From NCBI GenBank assembly GCA_937860285.1, contig CALMBS010000349.1:1-13734 (forward strand): a stretch of 13,734 bases of DNA, in the 5' to 3' direction. Positions 7,971-13,734 of this stretch are shown here, in pieces (position 1 is the first letter of the stretch; each line of letters begins with the position of its first letter). This stretch comes from an uncultured Chloroflexota bacterium. Its GTDB lineage: Bacteria; Chloroflexota; Dehalococcoidia; UBA2247; RBG-13-53-26. The position numbers were made by a program, and so were the translations under genes. Below the pieces are notes generated by a model that was given only the letters and a program-made list of their open reading frames with translations, was not told the origin of the DNA and ran no database searches.

Positions 7971-9113
7971 ATGACCGCGCTGGAAGAATTGACCTCTGTC
8001 TCCCGTGATATCACCAACCCGTACGTCGACGAGTGGAAGCGCCGGGGCAAAATGGCTGTGGGCTTCTTCTGCTCCTATGTGCCGGAGGAGGTCCTGTATG
8101 CCGGGGACATTCTGCCCTACCGGGTGAGGCCGACCGGGTGCCAGCCGCCGACGCACCTGGCGGACACGTGCCTGAGCCACTTGAACTGCACCTTTGTGCG
8201 CTCCTGCCTGCAGTTTGCCTATGAGGGGAAGTACCGGTTCCTGGACGGCTTCGTTTTCGCCGATACCTGTGACCACATTCGCCGGCTGCACGATGTGATG
8301 AGGGCCACAGGGCCCTTTCCATTCATCCGTCTCATCGGCGTGCCTCACAAGAGCGGCGAGGAAGCAGTCAGCTATTACGCAGGAGAGATCGCCCGGTTCA
8401 AGAGCGAGGTGGAACAGTATTTCGGAGTTGAGATAACGGAAGCCCGGCTGAGGGAGGCCATCGCCCTGTACAACGAGACCAGGCTCCTGCTGGGGCAGCT
8501 GTACCAGCTCCGGCGAGGCCAGTCGCCGCCGCTCACCGGGGCGGAGGCGCTGAACGTCATCATCGCCGCCACCAGCATGCCCAGGGAGCAGTACAACGGC
8601 CTGCTGTCGCGCCTCCTGGGCCAGCTGAGAGGGAGCCAGGGGACCGGGAAGTGCAGGGCCAGGCTCATGATCTCGGGCGGCGGCGGATGCGACGACGACT
8701 CACCATTTCGGGTGATGGAAGACCTGGGTGGCCTGATAGTCACCGACACGCTCTGTTTCGGAAGCCGGTACTTCATGCAGCCGCCGGCAGGCGGGGATGA
8801 CCTCATCATGGGGCTGGCCAGGTCCTATCTCAACCGCCCATCCTGCGCGCGCATGTCGGACAAGGTCAGCGAGCGGGCCCAGTTCACGAAGAGGCTGATC
8901 AGGGAGGCCGGAGTCGACGGGGTCGTCTACCAGAGGATGCAGTACTGCGATCTCTGGGGTGGTCAATTGCTGCATCTGCGGAAGGTCCTGAAGGAGGGCA
9001 ACATCCCTCTTCTTGACATAGAGAGAGAGTACCACTGGGGCGCCGTGGGGCAGGTGCGGACCAGGACCCAGGCGTTTCTGGAGATGATAGAGGAGCGACG
9101 GAATGGCCGGTGA
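7971..9113 (+). CDS. 2-hydroxyacyl-CoA dehydratase / benzoyl-CoA reductase family subunit A (HGD-D)
   Basis: This 380-aa protein belongs to the family of HgdA/HgdB, BcrB/BcrC and BadD/BadE, cytosolic Fe-S subunits that bind acyl- or aryl-CoA and carry out low-potential, ketyl-radical-type reductions or dehydrations. Family segments: GFFCSYVPEEVLYAGDILPYRV near the N-terminus (31-52), ADTCDHIRRLHDVM (97-110), ISGGGGCDDDSPFRVMEDLG, DTLCFGSRYF, and YCDLWGGQLLHLRKVL (325-340). Probable cluster ligands are Cys73 or Cys79, Cys100 and Cys326. Other cysteines are at 34, 57, 67, 228, 240, 262 and 292, a high total. The ATG at 7971 is chosen because the family N-terminus begins about there and a purine-rich run (7951-7960) precedes it; the frame is also open to a GTG at 7926 that lacks a ribosome site. 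It overlaps the next gene by 11 bases, implying coupled translation. Substrate and reaction direction are unknown. Confidence 0.9.
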   Translation: MTALEELTSVSRDITNPYVDEWKRRGKMAVGFFCSYVPEEVLYAGDILPYRVRPTGCQPPTHLADTCLSHLNCTFVRSCLQFAYEGKYRFLDGFVFADTCDHIRRLHDVMRATGPFPFIRLIGVPHKSGEEAVSYYAGEIARFKSEVEQYFGVEITEARLREAIALYNETRLLLGQLYQLRRGQSPPLTGAEALNVIIAATSMPREQYNGLLSRLLGQLRGSQGTGKCRARLMISGGGGCDDDSPFRVMEDLGGLIVTDTLCFGSRYFMQPPAGGDDLIMGLARSYLNRPSCARMSDKVSERAQFTKRLIREAGVDGVVYQRMQYCDLWGGQLLHLRKVLKEGNIPLLDIEREYHWGAVGQVRTRTQAFLEMIEERRNGR

Positions 9114-10383
9114 GATGAGCCTGCCCAAACAGATCAGCGACAATTTCCGCGCGGTGGCGGAGTCCCTCCAGGCCGTGACCCCCGAGTGGAGCTGGTCCGT
9201 CCAGCTGATGAGCGACTACTTCGGTAGCGTCCACGAAGCACAGGAACGGGGTGGAGTAGTAGGGGCCATCAACTTCGGTGTCCCCTCGGAGATCCTGTGG
9301 GCCATGGATATCACGCCGCTGCTGATCGATCCCATCGGTGGGGTGGCCGCGGCCTTCCCGGAAGGCGTGGCCCGATACATCGACCTGGCTGAGCAGCACA
9401 TCCCCTACTACGTATGCGCCAACAACAAGACCTTCATGGGGATGCTTCTATCCGGTGACCTGCGCCTGCCGAAGTTCATCCTGCACCCGTCAGTCCCCTG
9501 CGACTCGAACATGGCCACGTACCCCGTGATGGCCGAGTACTTCGGTTGCCCCTACTTCTGCATCGATGTGCCGTACCTCCGGAACGAAGCGGCCTTCACC
9601 TACACGGTGGGAGAGCTGCGGAGGCTGATCGCGTTCCTGGAGGAACAGACCGGGCGCAGTCTGGATATCGACAAGTTCAGGCAGGCCATGGAGTACTCCA
9701 ACCAGGCCCACGAGTACATGCTCAAGATCGCCGAGCTGAGGCAGACCGTGCCGTGCCCCTACTCCAGCCTGGATGCGATATCCGAGTACGGGCTGGTGCT
9801 CATGCTGTGCGGCACCCCTCAGCTGGTGGACTACTTCAGGAAGAAGTACCAGGTCACGGCGGGAAAGGTGGCCCGCAAGGAGGGGTATCTTCCGCCGGGC
9901 GAAGAGAAGCTGCGGCTGGTCTGGATCTACGGTGCGCCCGCCTTTGATTTCACCATACTGCTCCACCTGGAGCGGCAGTATGGAGCCCTGTCCGTGGCCT
10001 TCATGAACAACAACTTCGTCATGAGGCCGATAGCGGACCTCTCTACACTGGACCAGATGCTGATGGGTCTGGCCCGGAAGACCGTGATGATGCCGATGAG
10101 CCGGGAATGCGGCGGGGTCTGGGAGAACTACCTGGAAGCCCAGATCGACCTTCTCCGCCGATTCAAGGCGGATGCAGCCATATTCGGCGGCCACGTGGCC
10201 TGCAAGTCCAACTGGGCCATGGCCAAGCTGGTCAAGGACCGGATCTACGACGAGCTGGGGATTCCGACCCTCAACTTCGAGCTGGACATCTTCGACCCGA
10301 GGGTCTCGTCGGCGGAGGACATCAAGCACACCCTGGGACGCTTCCTGGAAGGAGTGCCCGCCAGGCAGTCGCGGGCGGAGTGA
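9103..10383 (+). CDS. 2-hydroxyacyl-CoA dehydratase / benzoyl-CoA reductase family subunit B (HGD-D)
   Basis: This 426-aa protein is the second, diverged HGD-D subunit and probably forms a heterodimer with subunit A. The N-terminal Rossmann-like segment (VGAINFGVPSEILWAMDITP, 53-72) corresponds to the same region of A but lacks its Cys. Later segments, LRLVWIYGAPAFDFTILLHL (270-289) and IFGGHVACKSNWAMAKLVKD (360-379), match the second family domain. Likely Fe-S ligands are Cys105 (YYVCANN), Cys133 (SVPCDSN) and Cys367 (HVACKSN). Further cysteines are at 149, 153, 218, 236 and 336. The ATG at 9103 has AGAGGAG upstream and overlaps the end of subunit A. The next gene starts 7 bases after the stop. 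Function is inferred from family: the partner half of an ATP-driven CoA-ester reductase or dehydratase. No activator ATPase of the usual ASKHA fold is encoded in the window. Confidence 0.88.
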   Translation: MAGEMSLPKQISDNFRAVAESLQAVTPEWSWSVQLMSDYFGSVHEAQERGGVVGAINFGVPSEILWAMDITPLLIDPIGGVAAAFPEGVARYIDLAEQHIPYYVCANNKTFMGMLLSGDLRLPKFILHPSVPCDSNMATYPVMAEYFGCPYFCIDVPYLRNEAAFTYTVGELRRLIAFLEEQTGRSLDIDKFRQAMEYSNQAHEYMLKIAELRQTVPCPYSSLDAISEYGLVLMLCGTPQLVDYFRKKYQVTAGKVARKEGYLPPGEEKLRLVWIYGAPAFDFTILLHLERQYGALSVAFMNNNFVMRPIADLSTLDQMLMGLARKTVMMPMSRECGGVWENYLEAQIDLLRRFKADAAIFGGHVACKSNWAMAKLVKDRIYDELGIPTLNFELDIFDPRVSSAEDIKHTLGRFLEGVPARQSRAE

Positions 10384-10390
10384 GGTCGCC

Positions 10391-11260
10391 ATGGGGGAAT
10401 TGGCACCCGGGAGGACTGATCCGCCGCCGGGAAACGGGCTGAAGATGGCCGTGGTCGGCAAGGGCGGCAGCGGCAAAACCATGCTGGCAGCCACGATGAC
10501 CAGGATTCTGGCTTCGACGGGGAAGGCCCGCGTTCTGGCCATAGACGCCGACTCCGCGGTCGGCCTGCCCTATGCTCTGGGAGTGGAGGTGCAGCGCACC
10601 GTTTCCGACCTTAGAAACGAGCTGATCGACGACCCCCGGGCCCGCCGGGAGGCACAAGACAGGCACGCGAGCTGCTTGATCGGCGCTATCCTGCAGCGCG
10701 GCCGGGGATTCGATCTCCTGGTCATGGGCCGGCCCGAGGGGCCGGGATGCTACTGCGCCATCAACGACCTGCTCAGATACGCGATAGACACCTTCTCCAG
10801 GAGCTACGACGTCACGCTGATAGACTGCGAGGCTGGACCGGAGCAGGTAAACAGGAGGGTGGTCAGCGGGGTCGGGCTCCTGATGATTGTCACCGACCCG
10901 TCCATGCGGGGGCTGCGGGTTGCGGGGAGCATCTGGGACGTAGTGCGCCGGGACGAGCACATGAAGTCCACCCGCGTCGGCCTGGTCATGAACAGGCTCA
11001 GGCTTGGTGACAACGACAGGGCCATGGCAGAGAGCGCTGCCCGGATGGGCCTGGAGGTGATGGGGCGGGTCCCGGAGGATGAGGACGTGGCGCGGTGGGA
11101 TGCGGCGGGCAGGCCACTGGTCGATATGCCGGCATCGTCGCCCAGCGTTGATGCCATCGGGGGAATCCTGCGGATGCTGCTGCCCGGGTCCATGACACAG
11201 GCCCCGGAGATGGGGCGCAGCTGTGGCCTGCGCCGCCGCGTCAACACGGAGACGGAGTGA
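10391..11260 (+). CDS. CooC/MinD-like P-loop ATPase with Cys-x-Cys motif
   Basis: This 289-aa SIMIBI-class ATPase has a deviant Walker A GKGGSGKT (23-30) with the signature Lys24, a switch/Walker A' region LAIDADSAVGLPYALG (49-64) and LIDCEAGPEQVNRR (143-156). GPGCYCAINDLLR (118-130) contains Cys120-x-Cys122, which closely matches the CxC of CooC, the ATPase that helps mature the Ni-Fe-S centre of CO dehydrogenase; there the pair binds metal across the dimer interface. The start ATG has GAGG 5 bases upstream; the frame runs further upstream inside subunit B, but that part has no family similarity. It lies immediately after the two HGD-D subunits, where HgdC/BadF-type activators might be expected. 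It may load metal or Fe-S clusters into A/B, or act as a NifH-like ATP-driven electron donor. No CO dehydrogenase genes are in the window. Confidence 0.85.
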   Translation: MGELAPGRTDPPPGNGLKMAVVGKGGSGKTMLAATMTRILASTGKARVLAIDADSAVGLPYALGVEVQRTVSDLRNELIDDPRARREAQDRHASCLIGAILQRGRGFDLLVMGRPEGPGCYCAINDLLRYAIDTFSRSYDVTLIDCEAGPEQVNRRVVSGVGLLMIVTDPSMRGLRVAGSIWDVVRRDEHMKSTRVGLVMNRLRLGDNDRAMAESAARMGLEVMGRVPEDEDVARWDAAGRPLVDMPASSPSVDAIGGILRMLLPGSMTQAPEMGRSCGLRRRVNTETE

Positions 11261-11261
11261 C

Positions 11262-11271
11262 AGGGGGTGAT
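11262..11271 (+). promoter_or_regulatory. Strong Shine-Dalgarno deciding a GTG start
   Basis: AGGGGGTGAT matches the anti-Shine-Dalgarno complement AGGAGGTGAT at 9 of 10 bases and sits at ideal spacing before GTG at 11275. The alternative GTG at 11257 overlaps the previous stop codon and lacks such a site. Confidence 0.7.
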
Positions 11272-11274
11272 GGC

Positions 11275-12300
11275 GTGGCAGAAGATGACGTGTATCAGCG
11301 GCTCTTCCAGGCATACGCGGCCTTCAAGGTGGACATGACTCGGGAGACCATGATGGAGGTGCTGCGGCTGCAATTCACGCCGGAGGAAGCCGAGCTGGCG
11401 GTCAAGGTGGGCTTCCGGCCCAAGAGGCTGAACGCCATTGCGAGAAAGACCGGGGCGGACAGAGGCGCTCTCCAGAGAATGCTGACAACGATGGGCCGGA
11501 AAGGCACCATGTATGCCACACCCGGGGCGCAGGACCCGGAGTACAAGCTGATGGGGCTGGGCGGACCGGGGCTTATCGAGACGGGCGGCTGGCGCCAGAC
11601 CAGGTTTGCCCATTCGGTGCCTCTGATGAAGGCCTTGTGCCGGTGGCAGATCGATCTGGCCCAGAACTGGTTCCCGTCACTGGGGATCCCCGTCTCCAGG
11701 GTCTGGACCACGCCGGCAGCCCTGCCGGCGGACGCCAGGCCGGAGGAGAACCTGGCCCAGATCATGAAGAAGGCGGGGAGCTGGGGGGTCTCCACGTGCT
11801 CATGCCGTTTGCCCCACAGAGTATCCGATCCGGGCCATAGCTGCACCCAGGATCTGGAGACCTGCCTCTTCATGGGGGAGATGGCCCGGTGGGGGGCCGA
11901 GAACGGCATGTGCCGCCTCATCACGTATGAAGAGGCCCTGGAGGTAGTGCGCCGGTCAAACGCCAGCGGCCTGGTGCACACGCATGACCCTTCCGAGTTT
12001 CTCTGCAACTGCTGCCGCGACTGCTGTATCTTCTTCGTAAGCCTGGGACTCACGGGCACCCTGCCCCTGGATCCCTCGGAGTTCGTGGCCGCGGTTGATG
12101 AGGACACGTGCTCGGCCTGCAGCGATTGCACGGACCGCTGCCCCGTGAACGCCATCAGCATCGATGGGGCGGCCTCAATCGATGCCGGCAAGTGCCTCGG
12201 CTGCGGGGTCTGCTATCCTAATTGTCCGTCGGGGTCGATCAGGCTGGTGAGGCGCGCTGCAGCGGGGGAGGGTGCGGTGGCGACGACGCGGGTCATGTGA
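11275..12300 (+). CDS. Multi-cluster Fe-S protein: predicted HTH-like N-terminus plus 2x[4Fe-4S] ferredoxin C-terminus
   Basis: This 341-aa cytosolic protein probably transfers electrons. Residues about 28-80 (FTPEEAELAVKVGFRPKRL, then IARKTGADRGALQRMLTTMG) look like a small helix-turn-helix or winged-helix module. A middle region holds CSC (175, 177), Cys190, Cys197, Cys213 and the dense group Cys244, 246, 247, 250 and 251. The C-terminus has two classic ferredoxin motifs, CSACSDCTDRC (279-289) and CLGCGVCYPNC (307-317), each expected to bind a [4Fe-4S] cluster. Eighteen cysteines fall in recognisable groups, so there may be one or two more clusters in the middle region. No membrane segments or signal peptide are seen. 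Placed after the ATPase and before a flavoprotein, it most likely carries low-potential electrons to the HGD-D subunits or their ATPase. Confidence 0.85.
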   Translation: MAEDDVYQRLFQAYAAFKVDMTRETMMEVLRLQFTPEEAELAVKVGFRPKRLNAIARKTGADRGALQRMLTTMGRKGTMYATPGAQDPEYKLMGLGGPGLIETGGWRQTRFAHSVPLMKALCRWQIDLAQNWFPSLGIPVSRVWTTPAALPADARPEENLAQIMKKAGSWGVSTCSCRLPHRVSDPGHSCTQDLETCLFMGEMARWGAENGMCRLITYEEALEVVRRSNASGLVHTHDPSEFLCNCCRDCCIFFVSLGLTGTLPLDPSEFVAAVDEDTCSACSDCTDRCPVNAISIDGAASIDAGKCLGCGVCYPNCPSGSIRLVRRAAAGEGAVATTRVM

Positions 12301-12329
12301 GGATTTAGAAGCTGAAGGGGGGGTATCTC

Positions 12330-13658
12330 ATGGCTGACAAGTGTCAAAGGCTGGAGGCCGACGTGGCGATAGCAGGGGCGGGGCCTGGTGGGTGCACGCT
12401 GGCCAGGGAGCTTTCCAGGAAGGGTAAGAAGGTGGTCCTCATCGAGCAGGGGACCAACAGCAGGTCGTTCTTTGGGAACCCGCTGGGCATCATCTCCCGC
12501 ATGGAGAAGGCCCCGCACCTCTTCCCGACCAAGAAGACCGTGGAAGGCTACTCCGTGATCCTGGGCCACGGCGTTGGAGGGGGCACGCTGCTCTATGCCG
12601 GTTCGGCGTTCCTGCCTGGTGTTGACTATTGGCGGGAGTTCGGCATCGAGTTCGAACAGGAAATGATCGATGAGGCGGCCCGCGAGACCTGGTACCACAT
12701 GCCTCCTGACGAGTTCATCGGCCAGGGGACCAGGCGTATCTGGCAAGCCGCCAACGAGATAGGCATCCCGTTCGAGAAGGTGGCCCGGCACATTGATTTC
12801 AGCAAGTGCGTGGCCAACTGTGACCTCTGTGTCATGGGTTGCGTCCCCGATGCCAAGTGGACGGCCATGGAGTACGCGGACGAGGCAGTGAAGAACGGCG
12901 CGACCCTTCTGACCAGCACCAGGGTGACCGACATCCTGGTCGAAAACGGAGTCGCCGGTGGGGTGAAGGCCAGGGGCAAGGGTGGTGAGTACATCGTGAA
13001 TGCCAGGGTGACGGTCTGCGCCTGCGGGGGCGTTCATACAGCCGGACTGCTTCAGCGCGCCGGCATCAAGGAAGCCGGGAGTTGGTTCACGGGTGACCCG
13101 ACCACGTTCTCGTTTGGGTTCATCAGGGAGGGGCAGGGCAACGCCCGCGAGCACTGCATGAGCGTGGGGTGGCACGACGAGGAGCACGGGGTGGTGTTCT
13201 GCGCCATGGCGGCGCCAGCGGTATCATGGCATGCGCAGTTCTTCCAGGACGAGCCGCTGAAGTACCTGGCCCGGATGCACCGGTACGGGAGGGTCCTGAG
13301 CGTCTTCGAGAAGGTGTCGGATGAGGGCATGGGGACCTGCCACCCCGACGGCAGGATAAGCAAGAGCTTCACGGAAAGGGACTGGAGCGCCTTCAGGTAC
13401 GCCCGCCAGACGGCAGAGAAGATACTGACAAAGGCTGGATGCGACCCGGGTGACCTCCATCATGCCAACTTCGTCCTGGGACACCCGAGCAGCACGGTCA
13501 AGGTCGGCGTCCTGCTCGATACGAACCTGGAAACGCAGGTGAAGAACCTCTACTGCTGCGATACCAGCGTCTTCCCCAAGGCGCCGGGGCGCCCGCCTGC
13601 GCTGACAGTAGTGGTCCTGGCCAAGAGGCTGGCCCGCAGGCTGGAGGTCCTCGTCTGA
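12330..13658 (+). CDS. GMC-like FAD-dependent oxidoreductase with four clustered cysteines
   Basis: This 442-aa flavoprotein has an N-terminal FAD-binding Rossmann motif GAGPGG (16-21) with Glu39 ending beta-2. GHGVGGGTLLYAG (79-91) is the second GMC nucleotide-binding signature. The C-terminal LGHPSSTVKVG (383-393) and LYCCDTSVFPKAPGRPPALT (407-426) segments match the GMC C-terminal domain (usual LYVVDASVxP). CVANCDLCVMGCVPDAKW (160-177) gives Cys160-x3-Cys164-x2-Cys167-x3-Cys171, a cysteine-rich signature of one GMC subgroup that could bind an Fe-S cluster. It lacks a signal peptide and membrane segments. The ATG is preceded by AAGGGGGGG. As the last operon gene it may oxidise a hydroxylated substrate, or feed electrons via the multi-Fe-S protein to the HGD-D enzyme; the donor is unknown. 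Confidence 0.85.
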   Translation: MADKCQRLEADVAIAGAGPGGCTLARELSRKGKKVVLIEQGTNSRSFFGNPLGIISRMEKAPHLFPTKKTVEGYSVILGHGVGGGTLLYAGSAFLPGVDYWREFGIEFEQEMIDEAARETWYHMPPDEFIGQGTRRIWQAANEIGIPFEKVARHIDFSKCVANCDLCVMGCVPDAKWTAMEYADEAVKNGATLLTSTRVTDILVENGVAGGVKARGKGGEYIVNARVTVCACGGVHTAGLLQRAGIKEAGSWFTGDPTTFSFGFIREGQGNAREHCMSVGWHDEEHGVVFCAMAAPAVSWHAQFFQDEPLKYLARMHRYGRVLSVFEKVSDEGMGTCHPDGRISKSFTERDWSAFRYARQTAEKILTKAGCDPGDLHHANFVLGHPSSTVKVGVLLDTNLETQVKNLYCCDTSVFPKAPGRPPALTVVVLAKRLARRLEVLV

Positions 13659-13734
13659 TCAGGGGATGAGATAACGCTCGCCGTCCGGGTGAGGTCCCGG
13701 AGCCCCCTAGCACGCCAGGCCGTCCGGCGGGTCC
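13659..13734. other. Short intergenic end of window
   Basis: Seventy-six bases follow the GMC-like gene. A small hairpin, CCGGG (13685-13689) with CCCGG (13696-13700), is present without a T-tract. No start of a further gene can be supported, so operon continuation beyond the window remains open. Confidence 0.4.

Noticed and set aside
10172..10390. N-terminal extension of the CooC-like ATPase upstream of 10391
   Set aside because: It lies inside subunit B in another frame and its translation is low-complexity Ser/Pro/Trp/Arg sequence.
10391..11260. Calling the ATPase cooC and inferring a CO dehydrogenase operon
   Set aside because: The CxC motif supports CooC-like family membership only; no CO dehydrogenase or acetyl-CoA synthase gene is present, and the neighbours are HGD-D subunits.
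13685..13700. Small hairpin after the GMC-like gene as an operon terminator
   Set aside because: The stem is only 5 bp with no T-tract; the operon may continue beyond the window.

Overview
The window is about 13.7 kb of GC-rich, densely coding bacterial DNA. The gene content points to an anaerobe: two subunits of the oxygen-sensitive 2-hydroxyacyl-CoA dehydratase / benzoyl-CoA reductase family, a protein with many Fe-S cysteine motifs, a CooC-like ATPase and an energy-saving proton-pumping pyrophosphatase. An anaerobic Chloroflexota (Dehalococcoidia-like) or similar organism fits the pyrophosphatase sequence and the run of short-chain dehydrogenases, but this placement is a guess from style and not a measured result. 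No rRNA, tRNA, IS element, CRISPR array, attachment site or origin was seen. No gene-free stretch exceeds 300 bases; the longest is the 224-base divergent regulatory region at 7747-7970.

Layout. (1) 1-1757: 3' part of a membrane pyrophosphatase gene (hppA) of the K+-independent, proton-pumping type, closed by a strong hairpin at 1778-1808. (2) 1845-2999, minus strand: rlmN, a radical-SAM RNA methyltransferase carrying an unusual Gly/Pro/Arg-rich insertion. (3) 3133-7171: a plus-strand operon with a recognisable sigma-70-type promoter, two MaoC/hotdog hydratase subunits and three tandem paralogous SDR dehydrogenases resembling the 3-hydroxyacyl-CoA dehydrogenase part of MFE-2 proteins, ended by a bidirectional terminator. 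(4) 7216-7746, minus strand: a MarR-family regulator. (5) 7833-7907: a promoter and a perfect 18-bp palindrome plus a half-site, a likely MarR operator. (6) 7971-13658: a tight five-gene plus-strand operon: two HGD-D family subunits (A and B), a CooC/MinD-like P-loop ATPase, a protein combining a predicted HTH with many Fe-S cysteines, and a GMC-like FAD protein with four clustered cysteines.

How they may work together. Region 3 looks like the hydratase and 3-hydroxyacyl-CoA dehydrogenase steps of a beta-oxidation-like route for CoA thioesters. Region 6 looks like an ATP-driven, Fe-S-dependent reductase or dehydratase acting on an acyl- or aryl-CoA, with its own electron-transfer proteins and a ligand-responsive repressor. 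The most interesting feature is that the HGD-D pair is not accompanied here by the usual ASKHA-fold activator ATPase (HgdC/BadF/BcrA type). Its place next to the catalytic subunits is taken by a CooC-like ATPase with a Cys-x-Cys motif. Whether that ATPase is an alternative electron-injecting activator or a metal/cluster maturation factor cannot be settled from sequence alone.
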